Below are positions 1 through 9,062 of a stretch of DNA of 64,000 bases, piece after piece (position 1 is the first letter of the stretch; each line of letters begins with the position of its first letter). A program made the position numbers and the translations under genes. Under the pieces are notes generated by a model. That model worked only from the letters and a program-made list of their open reading frames with translations, did not search any database and was not told the origin of the DNA. Source of the DNA: Pedobacter steynii (lineage in GTDB: Bacteria > Bacteroidota > Bacteroidia > Sphingobacteriales > Sphingobacteriaceae); NCBI RefSeq assembly GCF_900103665.1, contig NZ_FNGY01000008.1:62001-126000 (forward strand), in the 5' to 3' direction.

Positions 1-170
1 TGAATGCCAGGCTGTTAAAGAAAATTGAGGAAATGACTTTGCTTTTTATCGAAGAGCATAAAAGAAATACGGAGACCCAACAGCTCTTAAAAGAACAACG
101 GGATATGATAAAAGCGCTCTCGGAGCGATTGCGTCATGTTGAAAATGCCAACAACAAAAAAACGAGCTAA
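1..170 (+). CDS. C-terminal end of a cut-off protein (tail-fibre/S74-like coiled coil?)
   Basis: An open frame enters from the left edge (codons begin at base 3) and stops with TAA at 168-170. The 55 visible residues begin NARLLKKIEEMTLLFIEEHK and continue as a charged, heptad-like helix ending NNKKTS. Bacteroidota proteins with a C-terminal intramolecular-chaperone (tail-fibre) domain often end in a similar 'N-x-LLKKIEELTLY' helix, and this is the basis for the call. The start and the main domain lie outside the window, so function is uncertain. Confidence 0.55.
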   Translation, partial: NARLLKKIEEMTLLFIEEHKRNTETQQLLKEQRDMIKALSERLRHVENANNKKTS

Positions 171-271
171 AAAATGGATGTAATTCCAATCGCATTATTG
201 TGTTCCTGATTAAAGGGGCTTTAGGACTTGAATCATCACCAGGTTTTTATAGAAAATACGGCATAAAAAAA

Positions 272-300
272 GAGATCTGGTGTTCTCCAGATCTCTTTTT
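272..300. terminator. Bidirectional rho-independent terminator
   Basis: A 9-bp perfect stem GAGATCTGG / CCAGATCTC with a 6-base loop has an A-run on its left and a T-run on its right. It sits between the end of the cut-off gene and the convergent map gene and could stop transcription from both sides. Confidence 0.85.
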
Positions 301-318
301 TCGTTAAATCACGTCTGA

Positions 319-1083
319 TTAGGAAATGATCTCGTTCATCGCAGTCAGGATTACCGGAGCACCACCTGTCACCATAATCGTATGCTCATGCTGAGCCACA
401 AAACCACCTTTATTTCCTAAAAATGTCCAGCCATCAGCCTGCTCCACGGCAAGACTAGATTGAGTAGCAATGAAAGTCTCAATGGCCACTACCGAGTTTT
501 TCTTGAATCTTTCCTGATTAAAGCGGTCGTAATAATTCAGGATCTGATGCGGTTCTTCATGTAAACTTCTGCCTACACCATGCCCGGCAAGGTTTTTAAT
601 CACCATATAACCTGCTTTTTTAGCTTCAGTTTCTATAATCCTTCCAATTTCAGAGATTTTTACACCTCCTTTAATATGTTGAAGTGCTTTTGTTAAAATT
701 CTTTTCGATGCTTCTACCAGAGGGGCATGGTTATTAAAATCCTGTCCCAATACGAAGGATCCTCCGTTGTCAGACCAGAAGCCATCCAGCTCTGCAGATA
801 CATCTATATTGATCAGGTCGCCTTCTTTAAAGATCTTATTTTCAGTAGGGATACCATGTGCAATTTCATTGTTCACACTGATACAAGTCCATCCCGGAAA
901 ACCATAAGTTAACCTTGGTGCTGATTTTGCTCCTTTAGACTGAAGTAGGGCACCACCAAAATTATCCAGCTCCAAAGCAGACATTCCTGGTTGAGCATAT
1001 TCCCTCATTTCCTTTAAAGCAAGGGCTACAATTTCACTTATTTTACTGATACCTAGTAATTCGGCTTCTGATGATATCGACAT
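319..1083 (-). CDS. map: Methionine aminopeptidase, type I
   Basis: This enzyme removes the N-terminal methionine from new cytoplasmic proteins using two metal ions. The 254 residues match the usual length of the short type I form. Metal ligands can be read along the chain: Asp in NIDVSAELDG and in SDNGGSF, His in AGHGVGRSLHEEPH, Glu in VVAIETF and Glu in QHEHTIMVTGG. The second Glu block reads IETF where many members have IEPM, a mild variant. The gene stands alone rather than in a ribosomal-protein operon, which suggests an accessory copy; a second map elsewhere would be expected. A perfect -7 box lies about 24 bases upstream. Confidence 0.93.
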   Translation of the reverse strand: MSISSEAELLGISKISEIVALALKEMREYAQPGMSALELDNFGGALLQSKGAKSAPRLTYGFPGWTCISVNNEIAHGIPTENKIFKEGDLINIDVSAELDGFWSDNGGSFVLGQDFNNHAPLVEASKRILTKALQHIKGGVKISEIGRIIETEAKKAGYMVIKNLAGHGVGRSLHEEPHQILNYYDRFNQERFKKNSVVAIETFIATQSSLAVEQADGWTFLGNKGGFVAQHEHTIMVTGGAPVILTAMNEIIS

Positions 1084-1106
1084 ATTTTCTCGTTTATTTC
1101 TTTAAT

Positions 1107-1114
1107 CAAAGTTA
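1107..1114 (-). promoter_or_regulatory. Bacteroidota -7 box for map
   Basis: Read on the minus strand this is TAACTTTG, an exact match to TAnnTTTG, 23 bases before the map start. No clear -33 TTTG was found at the expected distance, so only the -7 half is supported. Confidence 0.5.
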
Positions 1115-1287
1115 CAGAATTAGAAATAACCTTTCATTTTAAACCTATAATTTTATTTATTTTGTTCAACATGTAAAGTTTTTGCTTAAATTCCTGTAAG
1201 AAATGTCTTCTTTACATTCAAAATAGAGACAAATTGCTTTTACTGTCGTAAATTAGCCGCGCCAAATCACTTAATCCCGGAATAATT

Positions 1288-1974
1288 ATGGCCCCAAAGA
1301 GAGTATTGAAAGTCGGTTTAGATTCTGCCGCACCATTTCCCATGCATTCGGACTATAATTCCGAAAAATTCGAAGGATTTGAGGTAGATTTATTAAGTGA
1401 AATTGCTAAACACCTTGATTTTGAGATACATTATGAAGTTTCTTTGTGGAAAACAATCCTGGAGAAACTTTTTAAAGGAGAATTAGACCTGATTTGTTCG
1501 GCAGTAACGGTGACCTCCTCCCGCAAGCATATTCTGGAGTTTACAGAACCTTATTTACACTTCAGACTTTGTGCTGTAGTACCCGCTGAAGGCGCGCTGG
1601 ACGAGCTGAAAGACTTTAAAAATAAGACAATCGGGGTTAGAACCGCAACAGAAGCGGAAAGACATGTCCATACCAAATTCCCTGACAACAACATGTTCCA
1701 TGCAGATACGAATAAAGAACTGTACAGAAAACTTCAGGCAGGAAAGATTGATATGCTCGTTGATGACTCACCCATTGCAGGAGGCTTCCTTCAGAACAAC
1801 AGCAAACTAAAAATAGGCATGTTCCTGCCAAATACCGATTCTCATTATGCCATTGCGATGAAAAAAGGGGATCTGGAGTTGAGAAAACAATTCAATACAG
1901 GCCTGAAAATGCTGAAGGAAAACGGAATTTATGATGCCATTTATGCAAAATGGTTTAGCGGGATTCAGTTTTAA
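1288..1974 (+). CDS. Amino-acid-type ABC solute-binding protein (SBP_bac_3 fold), no signal peptide
   Basis: The 228 residues follow the family 3 solute-binding pattern: an early VGLDSAAPFPM, then FEGFEVDLLSEIAKHL, then GELDLICSAVTVTSSRK, an FTEPYL block and a C-terminal Y..IYAKWF. Members usually bind amino acids in the periplasm and feed an ABC importer. This copy begins directly with the mature domain. The frame upstream of the ATG meets a stop at 1249-1251, so no hidden signal peptide is possible. No permease or ATPase gene is adjacent. It may act in the cytoplasm as a sensor or as a cyclohexadienyl-dehydratase-like enzyme, a known role for the same fold. Confidence 0.8.
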   Translation: MAPKRVLKVGLDSAAPFPMHSDYNSEKFEGFEVDLLSEIAKHLDFEIHYEVSLWKTILEKLFKGELDLICSAVTVTSSRKHILEFTEPYLHFRLCAVVPAEGALDELKDFKNKTIGVRTATEAERHVHTKFPDNNMFHADTNKELYRKLQAGKIDMLVDDSPIAGGFLQNNSKLKIGMFLPNTDSHYAIAMKKGDLELRKQFNTGLKMLKENGIYDAIYAKWFSGIQF

Positions 1975-1992
1975 AACTCAGGAATTTAACCA

Positions 1993-2817
1993 TTAAAGCT
2001 TTGTTGCGCAGTATTTACAGAATTTAGCATCCTGATCATGGCCTTCACGGCCGCATCCAGGACATACCTGATGGTGGAATCCTTTATTTCTTGCTGCGGC
2101 GGCCATTTCTGTGGTGATAATCCCTGTGGGGACCGCGATGATGGCATAGCCGATCAGCATCATAAATGAGGCGACAAACTTTCCCATTGGCGTGACAGGG
2201 GAGATGTCTCCATATCCAACCGTGGTAATCGTAACAATAGCCCAGTAAATGCTTTCCGGTATACTGGAAAAGCCATTTTCCCTGTTTTCCACCAGATACA
2301 TAACAGAACCCAGAATCACTACAAGTGTAAGAACGGTAAGCATAAATATGCTGATCTTGCGCAAGCTGCCACTAATGGCTACCGTTAAAAACTTCATTTC
2401 CGACAGGAACCGCCCTAACTTAAATATCCTGAAAATCCGCATCAGTCTTAAAGCACGCAGGGCGAGTAAAGACTGGGCACCTACAAAGATGACACTCAGA
2501 TAAGAGGGAATCAAGGCGAGCAGGTCGATGATGCCAAGGGGGCTCTTTACATAATTGAGCGGATGCCTGATGATCACCAGCCGAAGGATATATTCTATGG
2601 TAAACAGGACCGTAAATGTCCATTCGGCTATAGAGAAAAACGAACCGAATTGCCGGTGGTAGCTATCGATACTATCCAGCATCACGATCAGAATACTGGC
2701 AAAAATTGCAATAAGTAAACCCACATCAAATGCTTTTCCCGCAAATGTATTGGACTCATAAATGATCTCATGGAGCTTCGCCCGCCAGTCTTTATTCTTT
2801 TCGTTCTCCGTATTCAT
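1993..2817 (-). CDS. Voltage-gated-type potassium channel with C-terminal zinc ribbon
   Basis: A six-helix ion channel subunit of 274 residues. An S4-like helix carries regularly spaced arginines (LRALRLMRIFRIFKLGRF, about residues 120-140), and the pore loop shows the K+ selectivity filter TTVGYGDISP. After the last helix the chain ends in a four-cysteine module, CPGCGR...CKYC, which looks like a small zinc ribbon in the cytoplasm. Such ribbons are uncommon on bacterial Kv-like channels and could regulate gating or assembly. The gene shares its direction with the tesA-like gene (20 bases apart) and may be co-transcribed. Confidence 0.9.
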   Translation of the reverse strand: MNTENEKNKDWRAKLHEIIYESNTFAGKAFDVGLLIAIFASILIVMLDSIDSYHRQFGSFFSIAEWTFTVLFTIEYILRLVIIRHPLNYVKSPLGIIDLLALIPSYLSVIFVGAQSLLALRALRLMRIFRIFKLGRFLSEMKFLTVAISGSLRKISIFMLTVLTLVVILGSVMYLVENRENGFSSIPESIYWAIVTITTVGYGDISPVTPMGKFVASFMMLIGYAIIAVPTGIITTEMAAAARNKGFHHQVCPGCGREGHDQDAKFCKYCATKL

Positions 2818-2837
2818 AGTTCTTTATTGGAATTTCC

Positions 2838-3545
2838 TTATAAAAGCCCTTTTAACTGGCCCCATACATTTTCTGCAAGAATTTTCTGTCCTTCAACAGT
2901 TGGATGAATCCCGTCTTTCTGGTTGAGTTTAGGCACACCGCCAACGCCCTGTAAGAGGAAAGGGACCAGTACCATATTGTTTTTCTTTGCCAATGCCGGG
3001 AAAATAGATTTAAATTCTTCAGCGTATTCAGCACCCATACTCGGTGGAATCTGCATTCCTGCAAGTACAAACCTGACCTGAGGGTATTTCTTTTTTACCT
3101 TATCTGTAATTTGCTGAAGGTTCTTTTTCGTGTCGGCAAGTGGAAGTCCTCTTAATCCATCATTTGCACCAAGCTCTAATACGATAATGTCAAAAGGTTG
3201 TTTTAACAACCAGTCGATCCTTGTTTTTCCTGCCGCTGAAGTTTCTCCGCTTAATCCTGCATTGACTACCTTATAAGGCAATTTCAGGGAGTCAATTTTA
3301 TGCTGAATGACTGCCGGGAATGCTTCATTCACGTCCAGACCAAGCCCTGCAGTCAGACTCGTTCCAAAAAAAAGAATCTTCTTTACCGCCTTATCGTCGG
3401 TTTTATTTGCTGTGGATTTCGTAGTATCCGCTTTTTCATTTCCGGATTGCCCGTTTCCTTGTCCGCCGCCACAGGAAGAAAACAAGGATGCCATGGAAAA
3501 CAGCGTTGTTAAAACGATAGAACTTACAAAATAATGACGTAACAT
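2838..3545 (-). CDS. tesA: SGNH/GDSL esterase, TesA-like, lipoprotein
   Basis: A 235-residue hydrolase of the SGNH family. The blocks visible are FFGTSLTAG (nucleophile Ser; Thr replaces the Asp of GDSL), GLSGETSA (block II Gly), LGANDGLRG (block III Asn) and DGIHPTVEG (catalytic Asp/His). The N-terminus MLRHYFVSSIVL...LFSSCGG is a lipoprotein signal with Cys near residue 25, so the enzyme is probably anchored outside the inner membrane. It is transcribed away from a YbbA/YbbP-type ABC system, the same arrangement as E. coli tesA-ybbAP, which is why the symbol is used. Likely activities are arylesterase, thioesterase or lysophospholipase. Confidence 0.85.
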   Translation of the reverse strand: MLRHYFVSSIVLTTLFSMASLFSSCGGGQGNGQSGNEKADTTKSTANKTDDKAVKKILFFGTSLTAGLGLDVNEAFPAVIQHKIDSLKLPYKVVNAGLSGETSAAGKTRIDWLLKQPFDIIVLELGANDGLRGLPLADTKKNLQQITDKVKKKYPQVRFVLAGMQIPPSMGAEYAEEFKSIFPALAKKNNMVLVPFLLQGVGGVPKLNQKDGIHPTVEGQKILAENVWGQLKGLL

Positions 3546-3619
3546 ATGTGTTGAATAAGGGTCTGAATATAGTCAATATTGCCGATAGCGTGTATATTTA
3601 AACAAAAAGAACTCCGCCT

Positions 3620-4309
3620 GTGGAAAATATCCTTAACATCCGAAACGTAAGTAAAATTTATCAAAACGCGGGGCATCAGCTCACTGTACTGGACAACATC
3701 AGCTTTTCCATTCAAACGGGATCGACAGTTTCCATCACGGGCCCTTCGGGAAGTGGAAAGACGACTTTACTAGGTCTTTGCGCAGGATTGGACCGTTCCA
3801 GCTCAGGTAGCGTCGAACTGAATCAAGTAGCATTAGATCAGTTAACTGAAGATCAGCGTGCAGCAGTGAGAAATAAATATGTAGGATTCATTTTTCAGAA
3901 TTTCCAGCTCCTGCCCACCTTAACGGCGTTGGAAAATGTGATGGTACCATTGGAGTTAAGGGGAGAGAAAAACATTAAAAGCCATGCCATGGATTTACTG
4001 GATAAGGTTGGTCTTTCCGATCGTTCCGGACATTATCCCGTTCAACTCTCCGGAGGAGAACAGCAGCGGGTATCCCTTGCACGTGCATTTTCAAATAAAC
4101 CGGCCATACTTTTTGCAGATGAACCCACTGGGAACCTGGATGCGGAGACCAGTGATAAAGTCGTCAAACTGATGTTCGACCTGAACAGGGAAGCCGGGAC
4201 AACGCTGGTGATCGTTACCCACGACCTGGACCTTGCCGGGAAAACCAACAGAATGATTAAATTAAAAGGTGGCGTGATCATCTCTGACCTGGAATTGAGC
4301 CATGCCTGA
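3620..4309 (+). CDS. ybbA: ABC transporter ATPase, YbbA/LolD type
   Basis: The 229-residue nucleotide-binding subunit shows Walker A GPSGSGKTTLL, a Q-loop FQNFQLLPTLTALENV, the signature LSGGEQQRVSLARA, Walker B ILFADEPTGNLD and the H-loop VTHD. It starts with GTG, and no better upstream start is available. The last 8 bases overlap the next gene, a FtsX-fold permease, so both act as one complex in the inner membrane. This class usually works as a mechanotransmitter or extrudes lipoproteins or lipids rather than importing solutes. Confidence 0.92.
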   Translation: MENILNIRNVSKIYQNAGHQLTVLDNISFSIQTGSTVSITGPSGSGKTTLLGLCAGLDRSSSGSVELNQVALDQLTEDQRAAVRNKYVGFIFQNFQLLPTLTALENVMVPLELRGEKNIKSHAMDLLDKVGLSDRSGHYPVQLSGGEQQRVSLARAFSNKPAILFADEPTGNLDAETSDKVVKLMFDLNREAGTTLVIVTHDLDLAGKTNRMIKLKGGVIISDLELSHA

Positions 4310-6875
4310 TCAAAAATTTGATATCAAACGATCGGTAAACTACGCCTGGCTGTTAAAGATGGCCTGGAGAGACAGCCGTAAAAACAGATCCAGACTTTTT
4401 CTTTTCATCTCTTCCATTGTATTGGGAATTGCAGCATTGGTAGCCGTTTATTCTTTTAGAGATAACCTCCAAAGGGATATTGACAATCAGGCAAAAGAAC
4501 TGACAGGTGCAGATTTAGTGATTGAAAGTCGTAGGGCGCCAAAAGAAGCCGTTGTTAGTTTACTAGACACCCTCGGACAACAACGGGCGGAAGAAAGAAA
4601 CTTTGTTTCTATGGTCTATTTTTTAAAAGGGGCCGGAAGCAGGTTGATTCAGGTGAGGGCACTGGAAGGAAATTATCCTTTTTATGGAACCATAGAAACG
4701 AGCCCTGTTACTGCCGCTCAAACTTTTAAACAGGGTAAAAATGCGCTGGTAGATAAAACATTAATGTTGCAGTTTAATGCGGCAGTAGGAGATTCCATCA
4801 AAATCGGATCGGTTCGTTTCGCGATCGCCGGAAACCTGGAAAGCGTTCCCGGACAAAGTGGAATTGCGAGTACGGTTACCCCGGTAGTCTATATTCCATT
4901 GCAATATCTGGAACAAACAGGGTTAAACCAGATGGGGAGCAGAATCCAATACCGTTATTTTTATAAGTACGATAAGGTTGCTTCCGCAGAACGGGACCTG
5001 AAACGCCACCAACGACTTTTTAATAAAGAAGGACTGGATCATGAAACAGTGGCGACGAAAAAAGCAAGTACCGGAAGGGCTTTTGGCAACCTGAATAAAT
5101 TTCTGGCACTGTCTGGTTTTATCGCCCTTTTATTGGGATGCATAGGGGTAGGAAGCGCAATTCATGTATATATTAAGGAAAAGCTCGGCACCATTGCCAC
5201 TTTAAGGTGCCTGGGGTTAAATGCGGGAGAAGCCTTTCTCATTTACCTGATTCAAATTGCGGTTATAGGTTTTATCGGAGCCATTGCAGGAGCCATTTTG
5301 GGTACCCTGGTGCAGTTCGCCTTACCTTTAATATTACAGGACTTTATTCCGATAGACATTAGTATGCAGATTTCCTGGCTGGCAATTGCACAGGGACTGG
5401 CCATCGGACTCATCATTTCCATTTTATTCGCATTGCCATCCTTACTTTCCGTCAGGAACATTTCTCCTTTAAACGCGATCAGAGTTTCTTTTGATTCGGT
5501 TGTTGCGAAGCGTGATCCCTTAAAATGGTTGGTTTATGTGCTCATTGTGTGGTTTGTTTATGGGTTCAGCTATTTGCAAATGAACGGCTGGCTGGAGGCA
5601 TTGGTGTTTATACTGGGTATTCTGATTGCCTTTCTTTTACTGGCAGGGCTTTCAAAACTGCTCATGCTGATTTTAAGAAAGTCCATTCCGGATACGATGA
5701 ACTATTTATGGCGACAAGGCTTTGCAAACCTTTACCGCCCTAATAACCAAACCTTAATGTTGACAGTGTCCATAGGCTTATCCACTCTTTTTATCGTAAC
5801 ACTTTACCTGGTACAAGGGGTTTTACTGAATAAAGTTTCCCTTTCTGCTGATTCTTCACAATCCAATATGGTCCTGTTTGACATTCAGGCGGGTCAAAAG
5901 GAAGCGTTGGCGAATTTAACGAAGCAGCATAAATTGCCGGTGCTGGGCCAGGTGCCCATTGTGACGATGAGAATTGAAGAGATTAATGGCAAAACTGCGG
6001 AGGAACTGGATAAGGCGGATAGCCTGCAGCAGAAAAGTGGGAATTCCGCATTGCGGGCTTTTAAAGGAGAAATCCGGGCAACTTATCAGGCAGATCTGAG
6101 GGCCACAGAAGAACTCGTGGAAGGAAAATGGACCGGCAACACACCTGAAGGAGGAACCGTGAAAATTTCTTTGGAAAAGGGCTATGCCGAAAGGATCAAT
6201 GTGAAAGTTGGCGATAAAATTGTTTTCAATGTACAGGGCTTGTTATTGCCGACAGAAATCGGGAGCCTGAGAATGGTAGATTGGAATACTGTCCAGCCTA
6301 ATTTCAGAGTGGTTTTCCCGACAGGGGCATTGGAGCAGGCGCCACAATTTTATGTGCTGATGACGCATGTGCCTACGGAAAAAGTGTCTGCTGACTTTCA
6401 GGTTGCTGTCGTTAAAAGCTTTCCAAATGTGTCAATCATTAATTTAGGTATGATCTTGCAAATACTTAATGATCTGTTTACTAAAATTAATTTTGTAATT
6501 CGTTTTATGGCAGGCTTCAGTATGGCGACCGGCTGGATTGTACTCTTATCAGCAGTGATGAGTAGCAAGGGGCAGCGGTTGAGGGAAAGCGTATTATTGA
6601 GAACAATGGGAGCGAACAGGAGACAAATCCTGACGATCACTGCACTGGAATATTTATTTTTAGGGGTATTGGCATCGGCAGCCGGGATCATTCTCGCAGT
6701 TGCGGCCAGCTGGGCGGTTGCTGCTTTTAGCTTAAATGCTACCTTTGCCCCGGATATTTTACCCTTAATCGCATTTTTTGTGATCATTCCGGTATTGGTC
6801 ATGATCACGGGGATTTACAGCAGCCGAAGTGTACTCAATCATCCTCCATTGGAAATTTTAAGAAAAGAAGCATAA
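4302..6875 (+). CDS. ybbP: ABC transporter permease, FtsX/MacB fold, YbbP type
   Basis: An 857-residue permease. One N-terminal helix (about residues 27-48) is followed by a long periplasmic domain to about residue 260, a block of helices with FtsX-like segments, a second periplasmic domain (about 510-710) and a final three-helix FtsX block ending in NHPPLEILRKEA. This duplicated layout is typical of YbbP. It overlaps the ATPase gene upstream and abuts a DUF2784 gene downstream without a gap, so three proteins are probably translated from one message. The substrate is unknown; linkage to a TesA-like esterase hints at lipid or ester handling in the envelope. Confidence 0.9.
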   Translation: MPDQKFDIKRSVNYAWLLKMAWRDSRKNRSRLFLFISSIVLGIAALVAVYSFRDNLQRDIDNQAKELTGADLVIESRRAPKEAVVSLLDTLGQQRAEERNFVSMVYFLKGAGSRLIQVRALEGNYPFYGTIETSPVTAAQTFKQGKNALVDKTLMLQFNAAVGDSIKIGSVRFAIAGNLESVPGQSGIASTVTPVVYIPLQYLEQTGLNQMGSRIQYRYFYKYDKVASAERDLKRHQRLFNKEGLDHETVATKKASTGRAFGNLNKFLALSGFIALLLGCIGVGSAIHVYIKEKLGTIATLRCLGLNAGEAFLIYLIQIAVIGFIGAIAGAILGTLVQFALPLILQDFIPIDISMQISWLAIAQGLAIGLIISILFALPSLLSVRNISPLNAIRVSFDSVVAKRDPLKWLVYVLIVWFVYGFSYLQMNGWLEALVFILGILIAFLLLAGLSKLLMLILRKSIPDTMNYLWRQGFANLYRPNNQTLMLTVSIGLSTLFIVTLYLVQGVLLNKVSLSADSSQSNMVLFDIQAGQKEALANLTKQHKLPVLGQVPIVTMRIEEINGKTAEELDKADSLQQKSGNSALRAFKGEIRATYQADLRATEELVEGKWTGNTPEGGTVKISLEKGYAERINVKVGDKIVFNVQGLLLPTEIGSLRMVDWNTVQPNFRVVFPTGALEQAPQFYVLMTHVPTEKVSADFQVAVVKSFPNVSIINLGMILQILNDLFTKINFVIRFMAGFSMATGWIVLLSAVMSSKGQRLRESVLLRTMGANRRQILTITALEYLFLGVLASAAGIILAVAASWAVAAFSLNATFAPDILPLIAFFVIIPVLVMITGIYSSRSVLNHPPLEILRKEA

Positions 6876-7265
6876 ATGAGCTTACCTGTTTTAGATTTTA
6901 TATATACCCTTGTTCACCTGCTGATCATCGGTTTCAACCTTTTTGCATGGGCATTTCGGGCAACGAGAAGACTGCACCTATATGGAGTTGCGGTTACCCT
7001 GGCTTGCTGGTTGATTCTGGGCATCTGGTATGGAATTGGTTATTGCCCGGTAACGGATTGGCAATGGCAGGTAAAAGCCCGGCTGGGCGAGCAAAACCTG
7101 CCCAATTCATTCGTTAAATATTATGCAGATAAAATCAGCGGTCGATCAGTTGATGCAAATCTGATCGACATCATTACCGCTGGTTCTTTCCTTTTATCCA
7201 TTATTATCTCTGTTTATCTAAACTTTTTTAGCAAAAAATCAAAGCTCAAAGCGAAGTCTAACTAA
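6876..7265 (+). CDS. DUF2784 family membrane protein
   Basis: A 129-residue protein with three or four membrane helices and the family hallmarks: LHLLIIGFNLFAWAF near the start, TRR-LHLYGV, GIWYGIGYCPVTDWQW in the middle, and a LPNSFVKYYAD segment. The GYCPVTDWQWQV block is strongly characteristic. The ATG follows the stop of the permease gene directly, so translation is probably coupled. The function of the family is not known. Here it could be an accessory membrane subunit of the YbbAP-like transporter. Confidence 0.8.
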   Translation: MSLPVLDFIYTLVHLLIIGFNLFAWAFRATRRLHLYGVAVTLACWLILGIWYGIGYCPVTDWQWQVKARLGEQNLPNSFVKYYADKISGRSVDANLIDIITAGSFLLSIIISVYLNFFSKKSKLKAKSN

Positions 7266-7270
7266 AGTTG

Positions 7271-7286
7271 GTAACAGTGCTGTTAC
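7271..7286. repeat. Palindromic site after the ABC operon
   Basis: GTAACAG-TG-CTGTTAC is a 7-bp inverted repeat six bases after the DUF2784 stop, followed by a short T-run at 7292-7296. It could be a weak terminator or an operator for the lipoprotein gene downstream. The short loop argues against a normal terminator. Confidence 0.35.
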
Positions 7287-7442
7287 TCTGCTTTTTATGA
7301 AAGCCGATCCCGGACAACAGGAACTTAACTCCCAGTGTAAAAGGACATTTGACAGCGGTTTTTTGCGCCTATTTTCCTATGTTTAGAAAATTTAGCACCA
7401 AAAATCACGTTTGATTATTGTTTTGTTAACGAATCTGCAGCT

Positions 7443-8195
7443 ATGAATAAACCATCTATATCTCTTTTCTTTTTGGGACTGATTTTACTCAGCTCCTGTT
7501 CTTCTGTATACATGCCAAACGTGCCGAATACACCTATGTTGAGTCAAAAGGGAGAGTTTAGCGGTGGAGCTCACATTACCCCGAGGGGGAATTTCAGTGT
7601 AAATGGTGCTTATGCCCTTTCCAATCACCTCGGCGTATTGTTTAGCGGTGCTTATATGAATAAAGAAAGAACAACAAAAGACTACCGCAATAAATCCATA
7701 GAAGTCGGGGGAGGGTACTTTGATACCTTTGGTCCGGACAATAACCGGATTATCGAATTATATGTAGGTTATGGTGGCGGGAGTACCGACCGTAATTTCA
7801 GGGAATATGATGACAATAAAGTGCTGACCAAAAATATCGCGGAGGAATTTACCTATACCAAAACCTTCCTGCAGGTAAATTACAGTTCCAAGAAAAACAG
7901 CAACTTCAGGCTGTTTGGAAATAACTACCCTTTAAACTATGGAACAGCGCTTCGGATCAGCCATGTGAAGATGGATACTTTCCTGAGTAACAATATCGGG
8001 CAGCCTAAGGAAGATAACATGTTCATAGAGCCTATCTTCTTCACCAGGATGCGACTAAGTGATGCTGTACAGCTCCAATATACCACAAGTGGTAATTTTG
8101 GCTTAAAGAGCCGCAAATTCATGAATGCAGGGAATTCCATCTTTACCGTAGGTGCAGTCGTGAACCTCGGCGGAAAGAAAAAAGAAGTTAAATAG
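7443..8195 (+). CDS. Putative outer-membrane lipoprotein, unknown function
   Basis: A 250-residue protein with a clear lipoprotein signal: MNKPSISLFFLGLILLSSCSS, Cys at about residue 19. The mature part is rich in alternating polar and aromatic residues (GGAHITPRGNFSVNGAYAL, IELYVGYGGGS, AVQLQYTTSGNFGLKS) and ends in VGAVVNLGG, which suggests a small beta-barrel or beta-sandwich of the outer membrane. I do not recognise a family. It is transcribed alone and its 3' end overlaps that of the convergent HD-domain gene by 8 bases. Confidence 0.75.
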   Translation: MNKPSISLFFLGLILLSSCSSVYMPNVPNTPMLSQKGEFSGGAHITPRGNFSVNGAYALSNHLGVLFSGAYMNKERTTKDYRNKSIEVGGGYFDTFGPDNNRIIELYVGYGGGSTDRNFREYDDNKVLTKNIAEEFTYTKTFLQVNYSSKKNSNFRLFGNNYPLNYGTALRISHVKMDTFLSNNIGQPKEDNMFIEPIFFTRMRLSDAVQLQYTTSGNFGLKSRKFMNAGNSIFTVGAVVNLGGKKKEVK

Positions 8196-9045
8196 ACAAT
8201 ATCGCCTTCAGGTTCCGGAGTTTCGTTTTTAACCCGGAGCCCTTTTTCAAAAAAGCAGGATAACCTTTCTGAAGTTTAATGGCCTTCACTGCTTCATAAC
8301 CTAAAGCAATACTCCGGATCTTATTCAAGAGAAAAGTATCATCTTTAAATAAATCGGATTCATTCAGAAAACCATTCTTTAAAAAATCCCGGATCAATAC
8401 CGCCATTTGCTGATTGGCATAAAGGTGGAGCGGAAGGTTAAACACTTCCTGATTTAAACGCTCAAAAACCTGGTTGATCCATTCGACCTGAGCCTCATCG
8501 TTCACCACGAGTTTACCTTCATGAATCCTGATGTGTTCTAAAAATAATTTCGCCGCCGGCCGGTTGATCAAGCCTGCATGTAAAGCGTCCCTTAAAGTAT
8601 AGTCCAGGCGGTCTGCACATAAATGAGGTAGCGGTTGCTCCAGAATGGGGAAAGATCCGTCGAGAATCTGATCCAGGTGATAGCCATGTTTAATCAGCAC
8701 TGCAGGAACATCTGAGCTCATCAGTATTTCTGCAAACATCTCTTCATGATAATTCTCTTCCCTGTTTTGAAATACATAATCGCCCACATGTGAAAAGGCC
8801 GTATGAGAAGCATCATGCAGCAATCCGGCAATCTGCTCGAGCTCAGTACCTCCAAGCATCCGGATGAGCAACATCACACCTTTGGAGTGTTCCAGGCGTG
8901 AATGACTTAAATCCGGATTCACTAAAAAGATCGCGCCACTCTGGTGGATTCCGGCAAGCCGCTTCATCGCTGCAGTAGCCAATAAATCTTCAAAAACCGC
9001 AGGCAGTTCTACATTTCCATAAAGCAAATCACTTACTCTTACCAT
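8188..9045 (-). CDS. HD-domain phosphohydrolase
   Basis: A 285-residue soluble protein. The metal-binding HD signature is present: His in HSRLEHSKGV (about residue 51), then HD in AGLLHDASHTAFSH (about 77-78) and a later Asp in CADRLDYTLRDAL (about 148). The HSRLEH...LLHDASHTAFSH layout is typical of dNTPase-like and SAMHD1-like HD hydrolases, so a nucleotide or nucleotide-signal substrate is likely but unproven. Two inverted repeats lie in the leader region upstream. Confidence 0.85.
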   Translation of the reverse strand: MVRVSDLLYGNVELPAVFEDLLATAAMKRLAGIHQSGAIFLVNPDLSHSRLEHSKGVMLLIRMLGGTELEQIAGLLHDASHTAFSHVGDYVFQNREENYHEEMFAEILMSSDVPAVLIKHGYHLDQILDGSFPILEQPLPHLCADRLDYTLRDALHAGLINRPAAKLFLEHIRIHEGKLVVNDEAQVEWINQVFERLNQEVFNLPLHLYANQQMAVLIRDFLKNGFLNESDLFKDDTFLLNKIRSIALGYEAVKAIKLQKGYPAFLKKGSGLKTKLRNLKAILSI

Positions 9046-9062
9046 ATTTTTTAAGCTAAATC

